Part shown: in pieces, positions 44,900-53,368 of the stretch
How positions within the stretch are numbered: position 1 is the first letter of the stretch
How the letters are laid out: each line of letters starts with the position of its first letter
Source of the DNA: Brenneria nigrifluens DSM 30175 = ATCC 13028
GTDB lineage: Bacteria; Pseudomonadota; Gammaproteobacteria; Enterobacterales; Enterobacteriaceae
NCBI RefSeq assembly: GCF_005484965.1
Contig: NZ_CP034036.1
Location: forward strand, 124,001-188,000
Reading direction: 5' to 3'
Length of the DNA stretch: 64,000 bases
Notes under the pieces: generated by a model
Seen by the model: the letters and a program-made list of their open reading frames with translations, nothing else
What the model was told of the DNA's origin: nothing
The model's database searches: none
Translations under genes and position numbers: made by a program

Positions 44900-45763
44900 C
44901 TATTCGATATTCTGGATCTGCTCGCGCATCTGCTCAATCAATACCTTAAGTTCGATGGCGGAGGCGGTGACGTCGGCGTTAATGGATTTAGACGCCAGCG
45001 TGTTGGATTCGCGGTTGAATTCCTGCATCATAAAGTCCAGACGGCGGCCGACGGCTTCTTCTTTCTTCAGGATTTTATAGGTTTCCGCCACGTGCGCTTC
45101 CAGACGGTCGAGCTCTTCCGCCACGTCGACGCGCTGCGCCAGAATGACCAGTTCCTGCTCCAGCCGGTTATTTTCCAACTGTACCTGCGCGTCTTCCAGC
45201 TTGCTGAGCAGCCGTTCGCGCTGCCATTGCAGAATGTTCGGCATCTGCGCGCGCACTTTGGCGACTTCGGCGCTGACGCCGGCCAGACGCTGTTCGATCA
45301 GCGCTTTCAGCGCGTTGCCTTCGCTTTCCCGCGCGCTGATAAAGTCATCCAGCGTGCGGTCCAACGCCTGTAGCAGTTCGGCGCTGATGGCATCCAGATC
45401 CTGCTCTTCCGCCGCCATTACGCCGGGCCAGCGTAGAATATCGACCGGGTTGATTTCCCCTTCGTCGCTCTGCATTTTTACCCAGTTGGCGGCGCTGACC
45501 AGCTGTTTTGCCAGATTTTCATTCAGAATCAGCGAGCTTTGCGCCCGCGGATCGGGATCAAAACGCAAGTTGCATTCAATTTTACCGCGGGTCAGACGGG
45601 TACGGATGCGATCGCGAATAACAGGCTCCAGACTGCGGAACTGTTCTGGTAAACGGATGTAGGTTTCCAGATAGCGCTGGTTAACGGAACGCAGTTCCCA
45701 GGCTGCGCTTCCCCAGTCACCCTTGGCTTCTCGCCGGGCGTAAGCGGTCATACTGCGAATCAT
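44900..45763 (-). CDS. yicC: YicC family endoribonuclease
   Basis: A 287-residue protein nearly collinear with E. coli YicC (MIRSMTAYARREAKGDWGSA; LRSVNQRYLETYIRLPEQFR), ending MREQIQNIE. YicC is an RNase that in E. coli acts on the small RNA RyhB with PNPase. I start at ATG 45763, dropping seven upstream codons. The last codons contain the candidate attachment core of the adjacent element; the reading frame is intact to its normal end. Confidence 0.96.
   Translation of the reverse strand: MIRSMTAYARREAKGDWGSAAWELRSVNQRYLETYIRLPEQFRSLEPVIRDRIRTRLTRGKIECNLRFDPDPRAQSSLILNENLAKQLVSAANWVKMQSDEGEINPVDILRWPGVMAAEEQDLDAISAELLQALDRTLDDFISARESEGNALKALIEQRLAGVSAEVAKVRAQMPNILQWQRERLLSKLEDAQVQLENNRLEQELVILAQRVDVAEELDRLEAHVAETYKILKKEEAVGRRLDFMMQEFNRESNTLASKSINADVTASAIELKVLIEQMREQIQNIE
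44909..44920. mobile_element. Candidate right attachment site at the yicC 3' end
   Basis: ATTCTGGATCTG within the last codons of yicC. Mobilizable genomic islands described in Vibrio and enterobacteria integrate at this place (established). The partner copy would be 33252-33264. Confidence 0.5.
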
Positions 45764-45888
45764 CGGTGCATACCTATAGAGCAAATGATGCAGGGATTAT
45801 AGCGTTGTGTCTCCGGGCAGGGTAGGGCAAATCGACCGGCCGCTATCCGGACCGCGCAGCGGCCGCTGATGACGCGCTTGGGCGATGG

Positions 45889-46797
45889 CTAGGCGGCATG
45901 CAGCAGCGCTTCGTTTTGTCGGGCGATTTCCCGGCATTTATTTTTCATCATCTGCTTTAATTGCAGCGTCGCCCGTGACTGGGGACAGTCCCGGCGGCTG
46001 ATCAGCGTGACTTCAAACGGCAGGGGCTGATTGATGGGAACGATTTTCAGCCGGTCGGCGTAACGGCAGGCGGTAAACAGATCGACGACGCCGACTCCCC
46101 CGCCGGCCAGCACCATATCGGCAATCACCGAATAGGTTTTGATGTACAGCGCCGCCGCCGGTTGCAGCGACTTGTCGCGTAACGCGCGGTGCAGCACCTG
46201 CCCCAGCGGATCCTGAAGCTGCATCAGCAGCAGGTTGTTCGAGCACAGCCACTCCAGCGAGACCGGGCCGTTTATTGAGCTGTCTTTGGGCAGCAGCGCC
46301 ACCATAGAGGACTGGAACAGCGGCTCCGCCAACAGCGCCGCCGGCACCTGCTGACCGAACACCAGGGCGAAATCGAGCTGATTTTGCAGAATATTCAGGC
46401 ACAGGGTATTGAAGTGCTCCGTAACCAGCTCCACATTGACCAGCGCTTCCTGCTTATGGAACTCCACCAGCGCGGGCGCGACGATCGTCTGCCCGAAAGC
46501 GTGGGCGGCCCCGAGGCGGACGGCGTGTTCTTTGCCGATTTTAATCTGCTCCGTCAATGCGCTGATGGATTGCAGGTTCCTGAAGAGTTCCTGCACGTTG
46601 GGAATCAGGCGGCGGGCCTCTTCCGTGGCGATCATTCCTTGCGTACGTCGTTCGAAAAGCGCGAAGCCAAGCTGCTGTTCCGCGTGATTAAGCACCCGGC
46701 TGACGTTGGGCTGGGAGACGTTCAACAGGCGGGCGGCGCCGCTGATGGTTCCCGCCTGAATAATCGCCTGGAAAATTTCGATGTGTCGTAAGCGCAT
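45889..46797 (-). CDS. LysR-family transcriptional regulator
   Basis: A 302-residue regulator with N-terminal helix-turn-helix (TISGAARLLNVSQPNVSRVL) and an effector domain (VRLGAAHAFGQTIVAPALVE; LAGGGVGVVDLF). It resembles the branch near NocR/OccR-type amino acid regulators, but that is a guess. It lies 232 bp beyond the end of the peptide operon in the same direction; no gene is seen in that gap. The peptide operon is the natural target. Confidence 0.88.
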   Translation of the reverse strand: MRLRHIEIFQAIIQAGTISGAARLLNVSQPNVSRVLNHAEQQLGFALFERRTQGMIATEEARRLIPNVQELFRNLQSISALTEQIKIGKEHAVRLGAAHAFGQTIVAPALVEFHKQEALVNVELVTEHFNTLCLNILQNQLDFALVFGQQVPAALLAEPLFQSSMVALLPKDSSINGPVSLEWLCSNNLLLMQLQDPLGQVLHRALRDKSLQPAAALYIKTYSVIADMVLAGGGVGVVDLFTACRYADRLKIVPINQPLPFEVTLISRRDCPQSRATLQLKQMMKNKCREIARQNEALLHAA

Positions 46798-47029
46798 GGA
46801 AGCATGCTCCGTCTATCCTGGATAAGGTGATACCGTTCCAGAGCGATGCAATAACCACGCCATAGGCGCAATCCGGCTGGCGCAGGCGTTTGTTGCCGGT
46901 CTGCACGGCCGTCGGGCGGGGAGACGGGGTAAAGCGGATTACCCGGCGCGGCTAATCGCGGCGATCCTGATCATCTATGGGGCGGTGTGCACCAAAATGA
47001 ACCTATTGCCGCCGGGGGGGACGTCTTCG

Positions 47030-47983
47030 TCAGCGGTAAATCTTCGGCTGCGGGGTTGCGCCGATATAACCATAAGCGCGATACATCCCTTCGCTGTTAA
47101 ACGGCAGCGCGATGTTGCCGCGGCAATCGACGGCGATCAGGCCGCCGCTGCCTTCCAGCCGCGTCAGCTTTTCCATCACCACCCGTACGGCGGCCTGTTG
47201 TAGGGGCAGCCCGGCGTATTCCATCAGCGCGGAGACATCATAGGCGGCGACGGCGCGCATGAAAACTTCGCCCGAGCCGGTGCAGGAAACGGCGCAGGTC
47301 TGGTTATTGGCATAACATCCGGCGCCGATAATCGGGCTGTCGCCCACGCGTCCGGCTTGCTTATTGGTCATGCCGCCGGTGGAGGTGGCGGCGGCAAGGT
47401 TTCCGGCGCCGTCCAGCGCCACCGCGCCGACGGTGCCGAACTTACGGTCGGGGTCGATGGGGTCGTCGTTGGCCCGGCCGTCATGATCCAACAGCACCCG
47501 CCCTTCGCCGGCCTGCGCGTTATGCAACTGCCGGCGCCGCTCCTCGGTGGAGAAAAACGTCGGTTCGACCATCTCCAGACCGTGCAGACGGGCGAACGCC
47601 TCCGCGCCCTGAGCGGTAAACAGCACATGCTGACTGTGCTCCAGCACCTTTCTGGCCGCCAGCACCGGATTACGGATATGGCTGACGCAGCTGACGGCGC
47701 CCGCGTCCAGCGTGCGTCCGTCCATAATGCTGGCGTCCAGTTCGTGGGTTTCGTCATGGGTAAATACGGAGCCCCGGCCGGCATTAAACAGCGGGCACTC
47801 TTCCAGCAGCCGGACGGCTTCGGTCACCGCGTCCAGCGCGGTGCCCTGTCGCGCCAGAATGCGCTGCCCGGCGGCGACGATGTCGCTCAGTGCGGCCAGA
47901 TAGCGCCGCTCCTTTTCCGCGCTCATGGCGGCGCGGGTCAGCGCGCCGGCGCCGCCGTGGATCACGATCACGGGTTTTGTCAT
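47030..47983 (-). CDS. iaaA: Isoaspartyl peptidase/L-asparaginase
   Basis: A 317-residue N-terminal-nucleophile hydrolase. It is made as a precursor and cleaves itself before Thr184 (RKFGTVGAVALDGAGNLAAA) into two subunits; the substrate loop follows at GRVGDSPIIGAG. It removes beta-aspartyl residues from isopeptides and splits asparagine. In E. coli iaaA is next to gsiABCD, as here. Last gene of the operon, 52 bp after the D-aminopeptidase gene. Confidence 0.94.
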   Translation of the reverse strand: MTKPVIVIHGGAGALTRAAMSAEKERRYLAALSDIVAAGQRILARQGTALDAVTEAVRLLEECPLFNAGRGSVFTHDETHELDASIMDGRTLDAGAVSCVSHIRNPVLAARKVLEHSQHVLFTAQGAEAFARLHGLEMVEPTFFSTEERRRQLHNAQAGEGRVLLDHDGRANDDPIDPDRKFGTVGAVALDGAGNLAAATSTGGMTNKQAGRVGDSPIIGAGCYANNQTCAVSCTGSGEVFMRAVAAYDVSALMEYAGLPLQQAAVRVVMEKLTRLEGSGGLIAVDCRGNIALPFNSEGMYRAYGYIGATPQPKIYR

Positions 47984-48035
47984 GCTATTGCTTCTCTTGT
48001 TATTAATTCAGCATGCCTCACGGCGGGCGGCGGCA

Positions 48036-48857
48036 TCAGTTCTGCGTCGTCGCCAGATAGGAAAAGGCGCTTAACAGACTGATCAGCTCCGCCATGCCCT
48101 GCGCGTTATAGCTTACCGTGACGGCGTCCTGCCGCACGATGCCGGGGATCAGGCAAAACAAATCCGCCAGTACCGGCTTTGCCGTCATCAGTTCAAGATG
48201 ATAGGGAGCCTGAATGCGCGACGCGACTTTTTTATGCGCGGTCTGCACGGCGTTCATGGCGGACTGGTGAATAATCCGGCGCGCCGCCTCCGGGCTTAAT
48301 GATTCGGCGGCATGCTGGGAGATCGCCCGTTTGACGCAGGCATACGCGGCGGCGGGGTAGTGGCGAGCGATCCACTGTTGCAGTTGGTCGTCTCCGCTGA
48401 CCAGCCAGAGCGGCGTATCGCGTTCCGCCCCCGCGGCGGCGTAGATATCGCTTTCGGCCATCACTTCACCGTTGATGCGCACCCGGTAAAAGGCGCGGCC
48501 ATTGATGGTATGGGCCAGCACGCCTGCCTCTCCGGCGGCGCTGTGATAACCAATAAACATCATCCCGTCATACTGCTGCTGTTCCAGCCCTTCTACCATG
48601 GATAAACCACGCGGCTTACCTTGCACCAGCCGGGCGCGGGGATCGATATTCTCAGCCCGGAGATTGACCATCGCCGCATGGCTGTCCGCCACGACGACGT
48701 CGGTTGCGCCGCCGGCAAAGGCGCCGTCGATGGCGGCATTCACTTCCTGCTCCATCAGGCCGCGGGCAAGCTGATATTCCGCCGTGCCGGGGCTGCACTG
48801 TTCCGGACGCATAACCCCGGCGATCCCCTCAATATCTGCCGAAATGAAAATTTTCAT
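48036..48857 (-). CDS. DppA-type D-aminopeptidase (M55 family)
   Basis: A 273-residue zinc peptidase. The N-terminus MKIFISADIEGIAGVMRPEQ has the metal ligands Asp8 and Glu10 of M55, and the pattern continues with VADSHAAMVNLR and GYHSAAGEAGVLAHTING. Bacillus DppA releases N-terminal D-amino acids from D-Ala peptides. Here it sits between the S58 peptidase and IaaA in a peptide import operon, suggesting work on murein-like D-peptides. Confidence 0.9.
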   Translation of the reverse strand: MKIFISADIEGIAGVMRPEQCSPGTAEYQLARGLMEQEVNAAIDGAFAGGATDVVVADSHAAMVNLRAENIDPRARLVQGKPRGLSMVEGLEQQQYDGMMFIGYHSAAGEAGVLAHTINGRAFYRVRINGEVMAESDIYAAAGAERDTPLWLVSGDDQLQQWIARHYPAAAYACVKRAISQHAAESLSPEAARRIIHQSAMNAVQTAHKKVASRIQAPYHLELMTAKPVLADLFCLIPGIVRQDAVTVSYNAQGMAELISLLSAFSYLATTQN

Positions 48858-48866
48858 AACCCTACC

Positions 48867-49931
48867 TTACTCCAAGAAATCCTGTACCAGACGATCCAGT
48901 ACCTGTGGCAATGCCGGACGATGGTGGCCGCGAAAACCGGTTACGGCCTGCGCGGATAACAAGGCATCCAACACCGCATGTTCGGTGGCGTCCGCCGCGG
49001 CGCTCAGCAGTGGATCAAGGGCGTCGTCCGGCGGCGGGCGCGGCGCCGGGCAGGTGGAGAACGCCACGGCGATGTCGCCGGAGCCGTGCCCCCAGTAGCT
49101 GCCCAGTCGCCCCAGCCCGGCGCCGGCGCGTTTGGCGATGCGGCCCAACTGACGGGCGTTCAGCGGCGCGTCCGTTGCCATGATAATGATAATGGAACCG
49201 GCGTCCCGCTGGGGCGCCAGCGTCGGCAATAGCGGTGCAATGGCCTCGCCGATTCGCACGCCGTCCAGCGTCAGCGCGGCGAGAGTGCCGAAGTTGGCCA
49301 GCACCAGCACGCCCAGCGTGGCGTCGAGCTCGGGGATCAGGCGCGACGCGGTGCCGATGCCGCCCTTTAATCCGAAGCAACTCATGCCGCGGCCGGCGCC
49401 CACGCTGCCGCGGGCAAAGTCCGCCGTCGCGCCGTCCAGCGCCTCGCGCGCCATATTTTCGGTCACCGCCAGCGCCTGAATGTCGTTCAGCCAGCCGTCG
49501 TTGCATTCCAGCACCAACGGGTTGACGGTGGGAAGGGCGCGGCCCAGCTCAGGGTTGCGGGCGATGGCGTCACGCGCCAGGGCGGTGAATAACGTTCCCA
49601 CCGCCAACGTATTGCTGAGCAGAATGGGCGTCTGCAGCAGGCCGAGCTCGGCAATCTGTATCAACCCGACGGGTTTGGCGAAACCGTTTAATATCGCCGC
49701 TCCGCAGGGCAGCGGGCGGGTAAACAGGTTGTCGGCGACGGGCTGAATCGCCGTCACGCCGGTCTGATTTTCTCCCGCCGCCAGAGTAACGTGTCCGACG
49801 CGCACGCCGGCTACGTCGCTGATACTGTTTCGCGCGCCGCAGGCGCAGCGCGGGTCGCCCAACCGCCGATGTTGCCGCCAGCGGCGCAGCAGCAGCGCCG
49901 TCTGTTCCCGTTGATAGCAGTCCATGTCCAC
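48867..49931 (-). CDS. DmpA-like aminopeptidase (P1/S58 family)
   Basis: A 354-residue self-processing Ntn-type aminopeptidase. GARNSISDVAGVRVGHVTL is the family start and the predicted self-cleavage is Gly245-Ser246 (RDAGSIIIIMATDAPL), freeing the Ser nucleophile. Family members hydrolyse D- or beta-amino-acid amides and peptides. No signal peptide. It begins 3 bp after the permease stop and ends 9 bp before the D-aminopeptidase start. Confidence 0.9.
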   Translation of the reverse strand: MDMDCYQREQTALLLRRWRQHRRLGDPRCACGARNSISDVAGVRVGHVTLAAGENQTGVTAIQPVADNLFTRPLPCGAAILNGFAKPVGLIQIAELGLLQTPILLSNTLAVGTLFTALARDAIARNPELGRALPTVNPLVLECNDGWLNDIQALAVTENMAREALDGATADFARGSVGAGRGMSCFGLKGGIGTASRLIPELDATLGVLVLANFGTLAALTLDGVRIGEAIAPLLPTLAPQRDAGSIIIIMATDAPLNARQLGRIAKRAGAGLGRLGSYWGHGSGDIAVAFSTCPAPRPPPDDALDPLLSAAADATEHAVLDALLSAQAVTGFRGHHRPALPQVLDRLVQDFLE

Positions 49932-49934
49932 TCC

Positions 49935-50834
49935 TTAGCTTTTCAGTTTGGGATCGAGCGTATCGCGCAGCGCATCGCCCAGCAGGTTGAAAGCCAGTAC
50001 GGTAAAGAAAATCGCCAGGCCGGGGAAGACGCTGACATGCCATGCCCCCGCCATCATCAGGCTACGGCTCATGGCGAGAATGTTGCCCCATTCCGGCACG
50101 TCCGGTTCCGGCCCCAGGCCGATAAAGCTGAGGCTGGCGGCGGTAAGAATGCTGGTGCCGATGCGCATGGTGAAATAGACGATCACGCTGGGCAGCGTGC
50201 CCGGCAGAATGTGACGCATTAGCACGATGCGGTCCGGAGCGCCCGCGCAGCGCACCGCTTCTACGTAGGCCGCTTGTTTCAGCGACAGGGTGGACGCACG
50301 CACGATGCGGGCGAAGACCGGTACGCTGAATACGGCGACGGCGATAATGACGTTGTTCAGGCCCGGCCCGAGGATCGCCACCACGGCTATCGCCAGCAGC
50401 ATGCCGGGAAAGGCGAACAGCACGTCGGCGCCGCGCATGATTAGCATATCAATCCAGCGGCCGTAATATCCCGCCAGCAGGCCCAATACGATGCCCGCCA
50501 GCATCCCCAGCGTGACGGAAAAGATACCGATGTACAGCGAGATGCGCGCGCCGTAAATAATCCGGCTCATCACGTCGCGCCCCAAGTCGTCCGTTCCCAT
50601 CCAGTGGGCGGCCGACGGCGGCGAGGCGAGGGCCGTCCAGTCCGGCTCCATCGGGTTCCACGGCGCCAGCCAGGAGGCGAAGATCGCCACCAGAACCAGC
50701 AGCAGAATAAAGCCGCCGGAGATCAGCGCCAGCGGGTTGCGGATAAATACCCGGGCGAAATCGCGCCAGGGCGAGCGGATGGTATTTTCGTCAAGCGTTG
50801 CCGCGGCGGCTACGGGCTCGGAAGAAAGGTTCAT
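49935..50834 (-). CDS. GsiD-like peptide ABC transporter permease
   Basis: A 299-residue DppC-type inner-membrane protein with a cytoplasmic N-terminus, about six membrane segments, HWMGTDDLGRDVMSRIIYGAR and the EAA loop (EAVRCAGAPDRIVLMRHILPG), ending DTLDPKLKS. It is 8 bp downstream of its partner permease gene. GsiD imports glutathione with GsiABC in E. coli; whether glutathione is the ligand here is not certain. Confidence 0.92.
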   Translation of the reverse strand: MNLSSEPVAAAATLDENTIRSPWRDFARVFIRNPLALISGGFILLLVLVAIFASWLAPWNPMEPDWTALASPPSAAHWMGTDDLGRDVMSRIIYGARISLYIGIFSVTLGMLAGIVLGLLAGYYGRWIDMLIMRGADVLFAFPGMLLAIAVVAILGPGLNNVIIAVAVFSVPVFARIVRASTLSLKQAAYVEAVRCAGAPDRIVLMRHILPGTLPSVIVYFTMRIGTSILTAASLSFIGLGPEPDVPEWGNILAMSRSLMMAGAWHVSVFPGLAIFFTVLAFNLLGDALRDTLDPKLKS

Positions 50835-50842
50835 CGTGTCTC

Positions 50843-51763
50843 CTAACGTAAGCGAATCGCCGGATTGACCAACGCGTAGAGCAGGTCCACCAACAGGTTA
50901 ATGACGATAAATTCAAAAACGAACAGCATCACCAGCGCCTGAATAACCGGCTGGTCCTGCGTTTTGATGGATTCGATCAGCAGCCAGCCCAGGCCCGGCC
51001 AGCTAAATACGCTTTCCACCACGATGGAGCCGCCGAGCAGGAAGCCGAACTGCAATCCCAGCATGGTGATCACCGGGATAAGGGCGTTGCGCATCACATG
51101 TTTCCAGGTGATCAGCCGGTTGCGCAGCCCTTTGGCGCGGGCGGTGCGCACGTAGTCCTCCTGCGCTACCTCCAGAAAGGCCGAGCGGGTAAAGCGCGCC
51201 ATAACGGCGGCCACCGAGGCGCCCAGCGTGAGCGCGGGCAGAATGATATCGCTGGGCTGGTTAAAGCCGCTGACGGAAAAGACCCCGAACGGCATCGCCA
51301 CAAACTGAATCAGCAGCAGGCCCAGCCAGAAGGGCGGCATGGAGATCCCGCCGACGGCGAAGCTCATCAGAGTCCAGTCCTGCCATTTGCCGCGCCGCAG
51401 CGCGGAGACCACGCCAATCACCAGCCCCAGCGCCACCGACCAGGCGAACCCGGCCAGCGCCAGCCACATGGTGGGCATAAAACTCTTGCCGATCGCCTCG
51501 ATAACCGGTTGCTGGGTGCGGTAAGTCACTCCCAGGTCCCCTTTGAGCAGGCCGCCGAGCCAGTTGACGTACTGCTGCGGCAGCGGATCGTTCAGGCCCA
51601 ACTGCTGGCGCGCCGCTTCAACGGCTTCAATGGTCGCATCCGCGCCGGCGTATATGCGCGCCGGGTCGCCCGGCAGCAGTTTGATAAAACCGAACACCAA
51701 CAGGGAGACCACCAGCAGAACCGGGATCATTTCCAGCAAACGTCGGATGATATAAGCAAACAT
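50843..51763 (-). CDS. GsiC-like peptide ABC transporter permease
   Basis: A 306-residue DppB-type inner-membrane protein starting MFAYIIRRLLEMIPVLLVVS, with LPGDPARIYAG, about six membrane segments and the EAA loop (VAQEDYVRTARAKGLRNRLI). It lies between the binding-protein gene (18 bp) and the second permease gene (8 bp). Confidence 0.92.
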   Translation of the reverse strand: MFAYIIRRLLEMIPVLLVVSLLVFGFIKLLPGDPARIYAGADATIEAVEAARQQLGLNDPLPQQYVNWLGGLLKGDLGVTYRTQQPVIEAIGKSFMPTMWLALAGFAWSVALGLVIGVVSALRRGKWQDWTLMSFAVGGISMPPFWLGLLLIQFVAMPFGVFSVSGFNQPSDIILPALTLGASVAAVMARFTRSAFLEVAQEDYVRTARAKGLRNRLITWKHVMRNALIPVITMLGLQFGFLLGGSIVVESVFSWPGLGWLLIESIKTQDQPVIQALVMLFVFEFIVINLLVDLLYALVNPAIRLR

Positions 51764-51781
51764 GGCGTTCTCCCGGCCTTA

Positions 51782-53323
51782 TTACTTGAATTCCGCCCGA
51801 TCGAAGACCAGCGAGCCGTCGGCCAGCATGTAAACGCCGGACAGGTTCTTCGCTTTCCCCACCAGATTGTCCGGCGTGCCTAAAAAGACCACAGGGGCAT
51901 CGCGCCAGATTTGGCGCTGGGCGTCGGCATACGCGGCGGCGCGTTTGCCTGCGTCGGCGGTCGCCAGGCCGGCGGTAATGGCGCTATCGGTCGCCGCATT
52001 GCTGTAGTAAGAGACGTTATAGGCGGTCGGCACCCAGGACTCGGTGGCGAACAGCGGGCGCAGCGCCCAGTCGGCGTCGCCGGTGGAGGGCGACCAGCCG
52101 TTGTAGAACAGATCGAACTCCGCCTGCTTGGGATCTTTCACGCCGAACAGTTTGGCGTTGCGCGTACCGGAATCCATCGGCGTTACCGTGATCTTGATGC
52201 CGACCTGCTCAAGCTGCTGCTTGAAGAACTGCGCGCTGCGGATATAGTCGGTGCGGTTGGTGGTCCACAGTTTCAGGCTCAGGCCGTTGGCGTAGCCCGC
52301 CTCTTTCAGTAGCGCCCTGGCTTTCTCCGGGTTATAGGCGTAGTTCGGCTCGCTCTGCGAGGCGAAGAACTGTACGTCCGGCGCCATGGCGGAGGTGGCG
52401 GGCTTGCCCATGCCGGCGAAACCGACTTTAAGCCAGATATCGCGGTTGATGGCGTAGTTAAGCGCCTGGCGCACGCGGATATCGTTAAGCGGCGGACGCA
52501 GGTTGTTGATCGCCAGCCAGAACTGATAAATGCTCGGGTCGCGCTGGATCGTCAGCTTGCTGTCGTTCTGCACGGTTTTGATCAGATCGGACGGCAGCGG
52601 ATAGGCCGCATCCACCTGGCCGGACTTCAGCGACGCCACGCGGGTTGAATCTTCCGGCGCCGGATAGAAGGTCACGCTGTCCACTTTCGGCCAGCCTTTT
52701 TGCCAGTAGTTGTCGAATTTCACCAGCTTGACGTCTTTTCCCTGCTGCCAGGCGCTGAAGGTGAACGGGCCGGTGCCCACCGGATGCACGCGCAGCTGCG
52801 CCTCGTCGGGATATTTTTTCAACGCTTCCGGGCTGTGCATCACCGCCGACGGGTGGGCCAACGTATTTATGAAAGCGCCGAAGGATTTGTTCAGCTCGAT
52901 TTTGACCTGGGTCGGCGACAGTACGGTCACGCTTTTCACCATGTTAAACAGGCTGTTGCGCTTTAAACCTTTGCTCTGGTCGGCGAGGCGGTCGAGGTTG
53001 GCTTTTACCGCATCGGCGTTGAACGGCGCGCCGTCCTGAAAGGCGATCCCTTCGCGCAGCGTGACGACAAACTCGGTGGCGTTGTCGTTGCTGGTGTAGC
53101 CGGTGGCCAGCCGCGGTTCCAGTTTCATTTTGTTGTCGAACTGAAACAGGCGTTCAAAGATGCCGCTCTGAATGGAATAGCTCAGCGTATCCGAGGTGTC
53201 GTGCGGATCCAGGCCGGTAATATCGGCGTAGATGGAAATGCGCAGATCCTGCGCCTGAGCAACGGCAGCCAGACACAGTGATAGCCCTAAGGCAACCGCG
53301 GACCGGCGAACGAATGGCTTCAT
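51782..53323 (-). CDS. GsiB-like periplasmic peptide-binding protein
   Basis: A 513-residue SBP family 5 protein with a clear signal peptide (VALGLSLCLAAVAQA-QDLRI). Similarity to E. coli GsiB is visible in LDPHDTSDTLSYSIQSGIFE, AFINTLAHPSAVM and FYNGWSPSTGDADWALRPLF. I start at ATG 53323 with a GGAG site, seven codons inside the longest frame. GsiB binds glutathione; the peptidases in the operon suggest a wider or different peptide range. Confidence 0.92.
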   Translation of the reverse strand: MKPFVRRSAVALGLSLCLAAVAQAQDLRISIYADITGLDPHDTSDTLSYSIQSGIFERLFQFDNKMKLEPRLATGYTSNDNATEFVVTLREGIAFQDGAPFNADAVKANLDRLADQSKGLKRNSLFNMVKSVTVLSPTQVKIELNKSFGAFINTLAHPSAVMHSPEALKKYPDEAQLRVHPVGTGPFTFSAWQQGKDVKLVKFDNYWQKGWPKVDSVTFYPAPEDSTRVASLKSGQVDAAYPLPSDLIKTVQNDSKLTIQRDPSIYQFWLAINNLRPPLNDIRVRQALNYAINRDIWLKVGFAGMGKPATSAMAPDVQFFASQSEPNYAYNPEKARALLKEAGYANGLSLKLWTTNRTDYIRSAQFFKQQLEQVGIKITVTPMDSGTRNAKLFGVKDPKQAEFDLFYNGWSPSTGDADWALRPLFATESWVPTAYNVSYYSNAATDSAITAGLATADAGKRAAAYADAQRQIWRDAPVVFLGTPDNLVGKAKNLSGVYMLADGSLVFDRAEFK

Positions 53324-53368
53324 GATGTCTCTCCTGGTTAGCAATAAAAAATAAAGCTGTTGCGGGTA

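Noticed and set aside
44860..44900. Searched for a tRNA gene as integration target beside the integrase
   Set aside because: No cloverleaf or CCA-end pattern was seen; the yicC 3' end is the better target.
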